From NCBI GenBank assembly GCA_023664385.1, contig JAMPFU010000023.1, positions 1-45,263 of the forward strand: a stretch of 45,263 nt of DNA, read 5' to 3'. Below are positions 15,160 to 23,178 of this stretch, piece after piece. The position numbers and the translations under genes were made by a program. The notes under the pieces were generated by a model that was given only the letters and a program-made list of their open reading frames with translations, ran no database searches and was not told where the DNA came from. Source of the DNA: Clostridium sp. Its GTDB lineage: Bacteria > Bacillota > Clostridia > Lachnospirales > Lachnospiraceae. Position 1 is the first letter of the stretch. Each line of letters starts with the position of its first letter.

Positions 15160-15963
15160 ATTAAAGTCTGAAAGCATCAAGTGATGAGAGGAACGCAAAG
15201 ACATAAATGGCGGTGTAAGATAACCTGAGGACACTTACATATCACTATAAAATAACCTTTTCGCATGTTGGTATAAACAATTAACCTGAGGGAATAGCTG
15301 ACCCTTTGGCTGCGGAGCAATCCCGGTTAAAGCGCAGAGGAACAACTGCGTCAAATGACGCAAGAGAAAGGGCTGTATATCAATTTATACAGGTAACCCG
15401 TCCCGGATGCTGCTTTCATATGCCTGTAGTGGGTGTATGGAAGCAGAAGGGGGGAGTATCAAGGAAATTAGCTGCCACGTCGTCTGATGCCGGACCTCGG
15501 ACGTTAGCATGATACATGCTTGAAGATACTTTCTGACTAAATACATATATTGGAACATAAACGGCTTCACATTACTGTGAGTGGTTTCTGTATATGTTTT
15601 TAGTCAGGGGGGGAGAATTGAAAATTAATAAATAAAGGAAAATGTGCAGCTAAAGAAAAACGAGAATAAGTCGTTACCTGTAGTATTCGATTTTCAATTC
15701 ACGGGGTTGCCTCTGCGGAGTGGTATATTAAAAAATACATATTATATTTAAACTTCGTAAAAAACTTGATATATAAATTATAATCTCGGTAACGAGAGTA
15801 ACGCCAGTAATTTGGTATCGGGTTCCAAGATATTTTATATATGTTATTATTATAATGGAATGTGATAATGGCAATTGCCGTGGTTGCATTCATTGTTATC
15901 TCCCCTCCTTACATTTTTAGAATAAGAGCGGAAAGGACATGCTTTTGGGTATGTCCTTTTTTG
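15160..15963 (+). ncRNA. Large ornate noncoding RNA (GOLLD/ROOL-like candidate)
   Basis: No plausible gene covers this 800-nt stretch, but it is full of strong stems. They include TTAACC..GGGA with TCCC..GGTTAA (15281-15330), CTGTATA/TATACAG (15373-15392), CTGCTTTCATA/TATGGAAGCAG (15410-15446) and a 16-nt pair with one mismatch (15533-15548 with 15592-15607). Others are an 11-bp perfect pair (15615-15625 with 15690-15700), a GUAA tetraloop hairpin (15785-15796) and a long-range G-rich/C-rich pair (15607-15616 with 15899-15908). CCCTTT in a loop (15302-15307) can pair with AAAGGG (15367-15372), a pseudoknot. It ends at a terminator. The 5' end is approximate. Size and mobile-element setting fit GOLLD or ROOL RNAs; the class was not tested. 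Confidence 0.65.
15932..15963 (+). terminator. Terminator of the large RNA
   Basis: AAAGGACAT (15932-15940) pairs with ATGTCCTTT (15951-15959) and a T run follows. It closes the structured RNA locus before the surface-protein genes. Confidence 0.88.
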
Positions 15964-16067
15964 CATTATACAAATTTCATGTAGCTATCATTAATAACAC
16001 TGCAGTTGAAATTACAGAGGAAAAGTGCAATAATATATAGAAATATTGAAAAAAATAAATTTGTTGC

Positions 16068-16096
16068 TTGACAAATACACACGCATAATGTATAAT
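16068..16096 (+). promoter_or_regulatory. Consensus promoter of the surface-protein genes
   Basis: TTGACA (16068-16073), a 17-nt spacer and TATAAT (16091-16096): a full consensus promoter 50 nt before the first surface gene, implying strong constitutive transcription unless repressed. Confidence 0.9.
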
Positions 16097-16146
16097 ATAC
16101 TTAGATAGGAAAGGCAGTATTTTTAGAAGCAGAGGGGGAGACGGAT

Positions 16147-16848
16147 ATGGATAAGAAGAAAAAGGTAATAATAATCACAATAGCAGCATTGTTTCTCGCA
16201 GGAATTACAACTACGGCGATAATCATGGGAACAAGGGATAAAAAGGAAAGCAGTGTAAAGGCTGAAACGACAGAAGCCATGGCAGTTGCAGATAAAAAAG
16301 AAGCTGACGATGATATGCCTGAGGTTAAGGCTGACACCAAAGAAACAAAGGAAAATGACACAAAAAAGACGGATGCAAAGAAGGACACCCAAGAGGAAAA
16401 GGCTGAAAAGGACACTGTTAAAAGCGAGGTTACGGAAGCTGCCAATGCCAAGCCGAATGTAACAGAAGCACCAAAACAGACAGAACAGTCGACGACAACG
16501 GAAACACCGAAGCAGACAGAACAGCCAAAACAGACGGAAACACAAACAGAACAGCCTGCTCCTGCAACAACCGAAAAGCAGAAAGTATGGCATGAGCCCG
16601 TATATGAGGAAGTATGGGTAGTGGATGTGGAGGCACACTATGAGAGGATGCCTGTTGATGTAAAGTACATAGACCAGTGCTACTGTGGAGCTGACATAAC
16701 AAATATTGACTTTAGAGACCATGTAAACACAACACCTCAATGTGTAGGCTTTTGGGGAGATGTGCCAGTATATACCTACGATGACGTGTTTGTAGCTGAA
16801 CAGGGGCATTACGAGAAAAAGCTTGTAAAGGAAGGCTATTGGGAATAA
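16147..16848 (+). CDS. Membrane-anchored protein with Lys/Glu/Thr stalk and Cys-His C-terminal domain
   Basis: The 233-aa protein has one N-terminal membrane segment (about 7-27). A low-complexity stalk (28-145) rich in K, E, T and with EAPKQTEQ-type repeats would span the wall. The C-terminal domain has paired strands (EEVWVVDVEAHYERMPV, then EQGHYEKKLVKEGYWE) around QCYCGADI...HVNTTPQC, a likely zinc or disulfide site. The start follows GAGGGGGAGA. The domain recurs in hypothetical surface proteins of Firmicutes; function is unknown. It heads a cassette with the large adhesin downstream. Confidence 0.6.
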   Translation: MDKKKKVIIITIAALFLAGITTTAIIMGTRDKKESSVKAETTEAMAVADKKEADDDMPEVKADTKETKENDTKKTDAKKDTQEEKAEKDTVKSEVTEAANAKPNVTEAPKQTEQSTTTETPKQTEQPKQTETQTEQPAPATTEKQKVWHEPVYEEVWVVDVEAHYERMPVDVKYIDQCYCGADITNIDFRDHVNTTPQCVGFWGDVPVYTYDDVFVAEQGHYEKKLVKEGYWE

Positions 16849-16893
16849 AACCAAGACCTGAAGGAATGAAGTAAAATTTAATAAAAACAACAA

Positions 16894-16982
16894 AAGCAGG
16901 AAGGGTAAAACCGACTTGCTTTTTTTATGCCATAGATTAAGGGCGGATAAGGGATTTTTTTCTTTTATCTGCCTTTTCTTAT
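16894..16982 (+). terminator. Two hairpins between the surface genes
   Basis: A weak hairpin with a seven-T run (about 16894-16927) is followed by a stronger one, GGCGGATAA (16942-16950) with TTATCTGCC (16965-16973) and TTTTC. Transcription into the adhesin gene therefore depends on readthrough or on a promoter I cannot see. Confidence 0.6.
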
Positions 16983-17010
16983 TCTAAAACGTAAAGGAGG
17001 AATGTAAAAA

Positions 17011-20000
17011 ATGAATAAGAAAAAGAGAAAAAAGCAGGAGGAAATAATAATGAACAGGAAAATCAAAAAAACAGTAGCACTTCTTATGTCGCTGATTATG
17101 ATTTTTTTCGCATTCAATGCAATGCCTGTTTCAACTGCAAATGCAGAAGAAATATCAGAACAACAGGAAAGTGCTGCAGGAAATGCAACTGCTACGGACG
17201 CAGAACTGACAGAGGTCAATGAGATGTCAACGGAGGCTGGTACCGAGGCTGTAGAGGAAACATGTGAGAGTACGGAAGATGCAACAGTAAATGTAATAGA
17301 GCAGATGGAGGAAATCGTGGAGGAAATCATGGTTTACGCTACGGTTGACACAAACTATACGTTTATTTTTACTGATGGGGGAAGCTTAAACGCCGTGTGC
17401 GAAAATGAGCATCTTCCTGTGGTCGCCCATACGTCCGGCGGAAATCAGCTTCACTGTATAGACGCAAGCCTGTCATCAGCTTTTCAATGGACAAACTATG
17501 GGTGGCAGTCAGGAGGTCTTACATGGTCATATGCCGAAGTCGGAAACAGCAGCATGGCAGATGTTTTGTTTGAGTATTATAAGGGAGATAACCCAAACCG
17601 TGCCGTGACAGATGGTGAAAAGTCGGGTGGTACAGGTTCCTTATATAATCAGCTTACCCATGACCTTGACGGTGCAGAGGGAGGCACACGTACAGCTCCC
17701 ACAAAGGCAGCCTATAAAATTGTAAATGCATCAAATGCTGATATAAACGGGCAGACGATAAATGCGACCGTTGACACTGCAAATAATATTCAGAAAACCG
17801 AAACGCTTACGTTTCTCACAGGAACAACATATCTGCATCATTATGTTACCGTTCCCGCAGGCGTCACGATGCATTACACGCCTTATGACACGGGAGTTCC
17901 GGCAACGGCAACAAACACAACCGTTGCGGTTGTGAATAATACAAAAGCATATTTCACAGCACCACTCACGACAAATATAAGTGTAAGCATTTCAAGCACA
18001 TGTGTAAATCGTGATTTCAATAAAGGTTATTATATTGGCAACATGTATATACTTGCACCACAGAAACAATTAGGCAGTGCTGTGACTTTACAAAGATTTA
18101 TGTACTGTGACGGAAGTCCTGCATCAGCATCATTTTCAATTAACTTTGCCGCTCTTGGAAGCCTGAAAATACAGAAAATTTCAGCAAATCCGGATATAAC
18201 TGACGGAAATGACTGCTATTCCCTTGAGGGAGCAGAGTTTCTTGTCCCAAATGCGGACAAATCAAAGAGCTGGACGCTGACAACGAAGGCTGATGGAACG
18301 GCACAGCTTGATAACATTCCTGTCGGCAGCTATACAATAAAGGAAACAAAGGCATCAAAGGGGTATACAATTAACCCTGCAGGATTTAATGGTACTGTAA
18401 CAACCACTCATACGCCACAAGCTCCTTATATAGTAGAAGTTGGGGAAACACCTAAAAACGATCCTATTGAAATGTTAGTACAGAAAAAATCTTTAGATGG
18501 TGATTATGAGGGAAAGTATCTTGAGGATGCAGAATTTACGGTTAAATTTTATAAGGGAGTGCAGCAAGGCACTAATCCTGCACTTGACGGAATGACAGCC
18601 GATAGAATTTGGGTTCTTAAAACAGTATTGAATCCTAAAAATAATGATGTATGTGCTTTGTTGGATGAATTGAGTAAAATTTCTGGTGACGATTTTTATC
18701 GGACAAGAAGCGGAAAACCAACCCTTCCTCTTGGCACGATAACCATACAGGAAACCAAAGCGCCTGACGGATACCTTGTTGATGACGAAGTATACGTCAG
18801 AACAATAACGGACGACGGAGGGGCACTTGAAGCAGTAGACACCTACAACATGCCTTTGATAATCGAAGAACCAAACAAGCGTCCCGTACAGTTTATAAAG
18901 CTTGGCGAGGACCATGACGGAAATGCAAATCCGCTTGCAAATGCAGGCTTTAAGGTATGCCGTACCGAAGATCTGCAAAAGGACGCTGATGGAAACTACA
19001 TATGGGACGAAAGCAAAGCTGTTTCTTTTGCAAAGGATAAGGGCACTGAGCTTTTTACCGACCAGCTGGGAAATGCCGAAAGCTGTCCGCTTTTCTATGG
19101 GGACTACATGATGAGGGAGACTACCGTTCCCGACAACCATGCTGCCGTTCCTGACTTTTTCTTTACCGTGGACGATGACTCAACGGAGCCGGTTGTGCTT
19201 GGAAGCTTTACTGACAGGCAGATTTATTCTTATCTGAAGCTGATAAAGGCAGACAGCGAAACTGGAAAGAACATCACAGCCTCACATGCCGTATTCAAGG
19301 TGTGGGACTATGCCGGCGGGGAGTATGTGTCCTTTGACGGCGTTTCGGAATTTGAGACGGACGATGACGGAGTGCTTTTTCTTCCGGGCAGGCTTGCAGC
19401 AGGCAGATACAGGCTTGAGGAAATAAAATGTCCTGACGGTTATTATGCCGCATCAGCAGATACTGACATTACAATAACAAATGCAAAGGGTGCGCTTTAT
19501 GAGGCATATGTTGACGAAAATGGAAATGCCACTGATGACATCCTCACGACAGCAGCCATTTACAATGAACAGCTTAAGGGCATCATAACAATAGACAAAA
19601 CTGCCGAAAAGCGGAGCTGGGACGAAGAAAAAGGAGATTTTGTCAGCAGCGACATAAAGCTTTCGGACGTAGAATTTGGAATATATGCGGCAGAGGATAT
19701 TTATTCCCCTGACGGAAACGGAACGCTTTTATATTCAGAGGGAGACAAGGCATGCACCGTAATAACCGATGAAAATGGTTCTGCCGAAAGTACGGAGCTT
19801 CCGCTCGGCAGGTATCAGGTTGTCGAGGAAAAAACGCCTGCAGGATATAAACCTTCGGAACCGCAGACCGTTAAGATTGCATTTGATGATAAAGCAGTTG
19901 AGATTACGGAAGCAGAAAGGACAAAGAAACTGATATATAAGAATGTTGATGTGTACAACTACGCAAAAATTCCGAAAATCAGGACTGCGGCAAAGGATGT

Positions 20001-22026
20001 AAATACAAATTCGCCAGTCGGTTCATGCAGTGAGTCTGCACAGATAGAGGACACTGTTTCCTATGATGACCTTATTCCGGGACGTGAATATGAGCTTTTT
20101 GGAAAGGTTATGCTTCAAAGTACGGGACTGCCTCTCTGTGACATGAATGGAAATGAAGTAAGAAGCAGCCTGAAATTTACGCCTGAGAGCGAGAGCGGAG
20201 AGGTAAAGCTTAAGTATACATTTGACAGCAGGCTTCTTGCCGGACAGACGGTTGTTGTTTTTGAGGATCTGTATTGTGACGGAGAAAAGGCTGCCGTCCA
20301 TGCTGACATTGAGGACGAAAAACAGAGCATTTATTTCCCTAAGATAAGAACACTTGCCGTCTCGGAAAACGGCACAAAGGCGCATATTGCATATGGAATG
20401 CTTCACATAACCGATACATGCTCTTATGAGAATGTCGTGCCGGGATATTGGTACAGGGTAAACGGCATTTTAATGAACCGTGCAACAAAGGCGCCGCTCC
20501 TTGATGATGACGGCTGCATAGTAACGGCAGAAACGTATTTTTATGCGGATAAAAGCAGCGGAACGGTTGATGTTTCCTATGATGTCGATGTTACGTGGAT
20601 GCCGGGCTATTACATTGTTGTTTTTGAAGAACTGCATTTTGCCGAAACAGGAGCAAAAATAGCGGAACATGCTGACATTGAGGATGAAAACCAGACCATA
20701 AAAATAAAGGAGCGGGGCTGGCTCGTTCTGCACGGCGCACAGTCTCCTTCAGGGCGTGCATGGCACAGCAAAAACTACAGCCCGGGAACAGGCGACAGCG
20801 TAAATACAAAGGCGGCTGCCGTTGTGGGAATGCTTGCGCTTATTCTTGGTGCTGCAATGTTGTTGGTTAAAAGAAAGAAAAACAGAAAGAAAGAACCGGA
20901 GGTAATTGTGGTAGGACAAAAAGGAACAGGAAAAAGGCTGTTTGTGCTAAGCCTTTTTGCCGGATTATCGTTTGGTTTATGCGGGAATACGGCACATGCA
21001 GAGGAAATGCAGGAAGACGAATATGTAGTGACAAAAACAGAAACCTGCGATACCGGTGACGAGTCAAAATACGATTTCGGCTTTGACGATGAAATTATTA
21101 CGGCTGACGGAATAAGCTATAAGCTGGATCATATTGACTATGATAAAACAAGCGTTTATGAAAGCGTGTACGGAGAGGAGGGAGTACAGACTGAAATTAC
21201 CAAAGAGAAGGAAAAAATAAAAAATGTGGACAAGGAAAGCTTCAAGCCTGAAGAAACATTTTCTGAAAATGACATGGAGTATGTTTTCAAAGACGTAAAA
21301 TTTGAACAAAGCGGATATGCAGATGAAAATGCAGTAAAGACGCTTGATACGGACGTGCTGCAAGCATTAAATGTTAATGAATATCCGAAAAGCCTCGAAT
21401 ATGAATATGACGGGGAAAAATATGACCTGCCGTATTCAAAATACGAGGAAAAGACGGGCTGGTACTCAGGGTTTAAGCTGACCGGGACAATTTACGGTTA
21501 TGACGGAGGCAGCTTTAATATCGGGGATAATGCATTGACGGACGAGCAGCTTAATGACACGGATATTTTAAAAATATTTATGAGGGAAAACGGATATGGG
21601 GCTGATATTTACAGACCAACATCATTTGAGTATGCATCAGAACCGTATGTGTCAGTTTCGGGAAAGGTATGCAGGGACTATATCATAAATTATGACCTGT
21701 ATGGAACAGTCTACACGCTTATTTATGAAAAAAAGCTTGATGCACCGCTTTATAAGGCAGTGATGACGTATGAATTAAGCGATGACAGCACGAAAAAGCT
21801 TGAGGAAATGAAGGAAAGCTATATCGTAACCGCAAATGCATATTATGTTGAGACGGAAGGAGAAAAAGGGCTTACGGCAGTGCAGAAAGCTGTTCTTGGA
21901 GCAGGAATTGTTTTTCTTATCATACTCTTTATTGCACTTGTGATTTATCTTTTGAAAGGGGGAAGAAAGCCGACGGATTACAAATCTGAAAGGGACATAA
22001 GAAGGGACTATAAGGAACTTAAATAG
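17011..22026 (+). CDS. CnaB/VaFE surface adhesin fused in frame to a second membrane protein
   Basis: The 1,671-aa frame starts after AAAGGAGGAATG; a second ATG at 17050 also has AGGAGG and begins the signal peptide proper (cleavage near residue 45). Residues about 115-380 are an unassigned N-terminal domain. CnaB/SpaA-type repeats start near 383, 485, 625, 741 and 857, with ETKAPDGY-like ends. Two VaFE repeats (989-1230) carry VVFEDLY and VVFEELH. At 1258-1294 lies a sorting-signal-like SPGTGDS, a hydrophobic segment and RKKNRKK, without LPXTG. The frame then continues into another signal peptide (about 1308-1332, ending AHAEE), an extracellular region and a C-terminal membrane segment (1628-1649). 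GGAGG then GTG at 20908, in frame, suggests separate translation of the second part. No sortase is present. Confidence 0.8.
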   Translation: MNKKKRKKQEEIIMNRKIKKTVALLMSLIMIFFAFNAMPVSTANAEEISEQQESAAGNATATDAELTEVNEMSTEAGTEAVEETCESTEDATVNVIEQMEEIVEEIMVYATVDTNYTFIFTDGGSLNAVCENEHLPVVAHTSGGNQLHCIDASLSSAFQWTNYGWQSGGLTWSYAEVGNSSMADVLFEYYKGDNPNRAVTDGEKSGGTGSLYNQLTHDLDGAEGGTRTAPTKAAYKIVNASNADINGQTINATVDTANNIQKTETLTFLTGTTYLHHYVTVPAGVTMHYTPYDTGVPATATNTTVAVVNNTKAYFTAPLTTNISVSISSTCVNRDFNKGYYIGNMYILAPQKQLGSAVTLQRFMYCDGSPASASFSINFAALGSLKIQKISANPDITDGNDCYSLEGAEFLVPNADKSKSWTLTTKADGTAQLDNIPVGSYTIKETKASKGYTINPAGFNGTVTTTHTPQAPYIVEVGETPKNDPIEMLVQKKSLDGDYEGKYLEDAEFTVKFYKGVQQGTNPALDGMTADRIWVLKTVLNPKNNDVCALLDELSKISGDDFYRTRSGKPTLPLGTITIQETKAPDGYLVDDEVYVRTITDDGGALEAVDTYNMPLIIEEPNKRPVQFIKLGEDHDGNANPLANAGFKVCRTEDLQKDADGNYIWDESKAVSFAKDKGTELFTDQLGNAESCPLFYGDYMMRETTVPDNHAAVPDFFFTVDDDSTEPVVLGSFTDRQIYSYLKLIKADSETGKNITASHAVFKVWDYAGGEYVSFDGVSEFETDDDGVLFLPGRLAAGRYRLEEIKCPDGYYAASADTDITITNAKGALYEAYVDENGNATDDILTTAAIYNEQLKGIITIDKTAEKRSWDEEKGDFVSSDIKLSDVEFGIYAAEDIYSPDGNGTLLYSEGDKACTVITDENGSAESTELPLGRYQVVEEKTPAGYKPSEPQTVKIAFDDKAVEITEAERTKKLIYKNVDVYNYAKIPKIRTAAKDVNTNSPVGSCSESAQIEDTVSYDDLIPGREYELFGKVMLQSTGLPLCDMNGNEVRSSLKFTPESESGEVKLKYTFDSRLLAGQTVVVFEDLYCDGEKAAVHADIEDEKQSIYFPKIRTLAVSENGTKAHIAYGMLHITDTCSYENVVPGYWYRVNGILMNRATKAPLLDDDGCIVTAETYFYADKSSGTVDVSYDVDVTWMPGYYIVVFEELHFAETGAKIAEHADIEDENQTIKIKERGWLVLHGAQSPSGRAWHSKNYSPGTGDSVNTKAAAVVGMLALILGAAMLLVKRKKNRKKEPEVIVVGQKGTGKRLFVLSLFAGLSFGLCGNTAHAEEMQEDEYVVTKTETCDTGDESKYDFGFDDEIITADGISYKLDHIDYDKTSVYESVYGEEGVQTEITKEKEKIKNVDKESFKPEETFSENDMEYVFKDVKFEQSGYADENAVKTLDTDVLQALNVNEYPKSLEYEYDGEKYDLPYSKYEEKTGWYSGFKLTGTIYGYDGGSFNIGDNALTDEQLNDTDILKIFMRENGYGADIYRPTSFEYASEPYVSVSGKVCRDYIINYDLYGTVYTLIYEKKLDAPLYKAVMTYELSDDSTKKLEEMKESYIVTANAYYVETEGEKGLTAVQKAVLGAGIVFLIILFIALVIYLLKGGRKPTDYKSERDIRRDYKELK

Positions 22027-22028
22027 AA

Positions 22029-22060
22029 ATCTTGACGGTGTCAGTCAGGATTTTTTTGTT
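22029..22060 (+). terminator. Terminator after the adhesin
   Basis: TCTTGAC and GTCAGGA pair (one G-T), followed by seven T residues, directly behind the adhesin stop. Confidence 0.65.
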
Positions 22061-22070
22061 ATAATAATTA

Positions 22071-22113
22071 ATGGGATGTCACAGGCAAATGCCTATGGCA
22101 TCCCATTTTTTTT
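22071..22113 (+). terminator. Second, stronger terminator
   Basis: ATGGGATG (22071-22078) pairs with CATCCCAT (22099-22106), with an inner AGGCA/TGCCT, and eight T residues follow. Confidence 0.88.
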
Positions 22114-22151
22114 ATGCTCATAATGGGCGAATATTGATGATGAGTTTATGA

Positions 22152-22286
22152 CGTTATACCGACATCGGTCTAAATGATATTTGTAGCAGCAGACAGGAAA
22201 AAGATTTTAATGTTTTGAGTATGAAAACTGAGGCTGATGATAACAACATTTTACGTGATAACAAAAGGACAACTTTGCATATCTGA
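22152..22286 (+). pseudogene. Possible gene relic, unrecognised
   Basis: A 44-codon frame without start codon or ribosome site reads like real protein (DICSSRQEKDFNVLSMKTEADDNN is hydrophilic and varied). It lies just before the oriT-like segment. It may be the end of a lost mobilization or plasmid gene; I cannot name it. Confidence 0.2.
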
Positions 22287-22333
22287 AGAAATTTTTTATT
22301 GTCTTTTGCGAGGGTTATTGAATACGGGGTCTT

Positions 22334-22429
22334 AGGGGTGTCCCCTAGCAAGATGTGTTTTGAATGAACGAAGTGATATACAAAATACGTGTCTTGCTAA
22401 CTTATGAAATAAGTTAGCAAGACACGTAT
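22334..22429. other. oriT-like hairpin region
   Basis: A small hairpin AGGGG/CCCCT (22334-22346) is followed by CTAGCAAGATGTGTTTTG and its imperfect inverse at 22381-22398. Next comes a perfect 21-bp hairpin with a GAA loop (arms 22385-22405 and 22409-22429). Clustered alternative hairpins beside a mobC remnant resemble a transfer origin. There is no relaxase in the window, so use would require one in trans. Confidence 0.45.
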
Positions 22430-22481
22430 CATACATATTGTGTGCCATAAAGATATATTAGCATTAATTGGTCATGCTAAG

Positions 22482-22800
22482 AAAGTACAAAAATGCAAAA
22501 ACTGAACAAAATCGTATAAAACTGCACGAAACTGTCCAAAACTGTACGAAAAGAGTGAACGAAAAAAGCAAAAACTGTTCAAAACTGAACAAAAACGTAC
22601 AAAAAATTTAGCGGATAGTTGGTGGCTTGAAATAGAAGCGGATAAATAAAGAAAAAACAGGATTTTGACAAAAGTACAAAAATGCAAAAACTGAACAAAA
22701 TCGTACAAAACTGCACGAAACTGTCCAAAACTGTACGAAAAAAGTGAACGAAAAAAGTAAAAACTGTTCAAAACTGAACAAAAAAGCAAAAACTGAACAA
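22482..22800 (+). repeat. Duplicated ~114-bp field of ~10-bp A-tract repeats
   Basis: Copy 1 (22482-22595) and copy 2 (22671-22784) match at nearly every position. Each contains about ten units of the type CTGNACNAAAA spaced 10-12 bp, so A-tracts fall on the same face of the helix and the DNA should be curved. Frames through copy 1 are open for 45 codons (22474-22611) but lack a ribosome site. Confidence 0.75.
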
Positions 22801-22907
22801 AACCATACGACAGTGAGGAATTTAAAAGGTTTATGTGCATCCTTGCAGTCTACGGCAACAATCTTAATCAGATAGCCCATAGGATGAACATGGAAATAAT
22901 TGGATAA
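22797..22907 (+). pseudogene. mobC remnant (relaxosome accessory protein)
   Basis: An open stretch ends with EEFKRFMCILAVYGNNLNQIAHRMN and a stop at 22905-22907. YGNNLNQIA is the hallmark of MobC mobilization proteins. The N-terminal two thirds and the usual C-terminal helix are absent, replaced upstream by the repeat field. It shows that the island, or part of it, derives from a mobilizable element. Confidence 0.65.
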
Positions 22908-22955
22908 AAAATATAACATTGCTAAGATACAATAAAATATCATAAAATATATACA

Positions 22956-22976
22956 ATTAGTAACATATTAGCAACA
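22956..22976 (+). repeat. Integrase arm-type repeats, right end
   Basis: ATTAGTAACA (22956-22965) and ATTAGCAACA (22967-22976), 11 bp apart, match the pair at 8020-8040 in sequence, spacing and orientation (17 of 20 bases over 8021-8040). Confidence 0.6.
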
Positions 22977-23024
22977 AGGATTTTGTAAGTTTATTGATTT
23001 TACGCACTTTTTATTTTTATCGGC

Positions 23025-23040
23025 TTAAGAAATAATTAAT
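23025..23040 (+). repeat. 16-bp direct repeat, right copy (candidate att core)
   Basis: TTAAGAAATAATTAAT repeats the sequence at 7892-7907. It lies outside the right arm-type repeats, before the conserved LCP gene. Between it and 23178 I see only AT-rich leader. Confidence 0.45.
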
Positions 23041-23178
23041 ATAGATACTCCAAATTGCCTATTGTTTTTTTTCATTGAATAATGTATCATTGTTTGGAAT
23101 TGTGTATTAAAATGATGAATAATAGTTGTATTGATATAAAAAGGTTTAATACGGGTATAATTTTAGGAGGCTTATAGT

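Noticed and set aside
15165-15235. Possible c-di-GMP-I riboswitch (ACGCAAAG next to a small hairpin)
   Set aside because: The GCAAAC element, the second long stem and the GGTTACC end of that class are absent, and the stretch is better explained as the 5' part of the large structured RNA.
15699-15893. 64-codon minus-strand frame
   Set aside because: It lies wholly inside the structured RNA, has no ribosome site, and its composition is AT-driven.
15160-15963. OMEGA/HEARO RNA or diversity-generating retroelement template
   Set aside because: No IscB/IsrB/TnpB or reverse transcriptase gene is present in the window.
16101-16893. Minus-strand frames of up to 256 codons opposite the surface protein
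   Set aside because: They mirror the repetitive Lys/Glu/Thr coding strand and have no ribosome site or domain.
22482-22800. CRISPR-like array
   Set aside because: Units are ~10 bp, degenerate and lack unique spacers of regular length; no cas gene is nearby.
22472-22943. Phe/Ser-rich minus-strand frames over the repeat field
   Set aside because: They are translations of the A-tract repeats on the opposite strand, with no start signal.
7949-23014. Imperfect inverted match AAAAGTGC...ATCAA near both island ends
   Set aside because: Only about 15 of 19 positions match in AT-rich DNA; too weak to call terminal inverted repeats.
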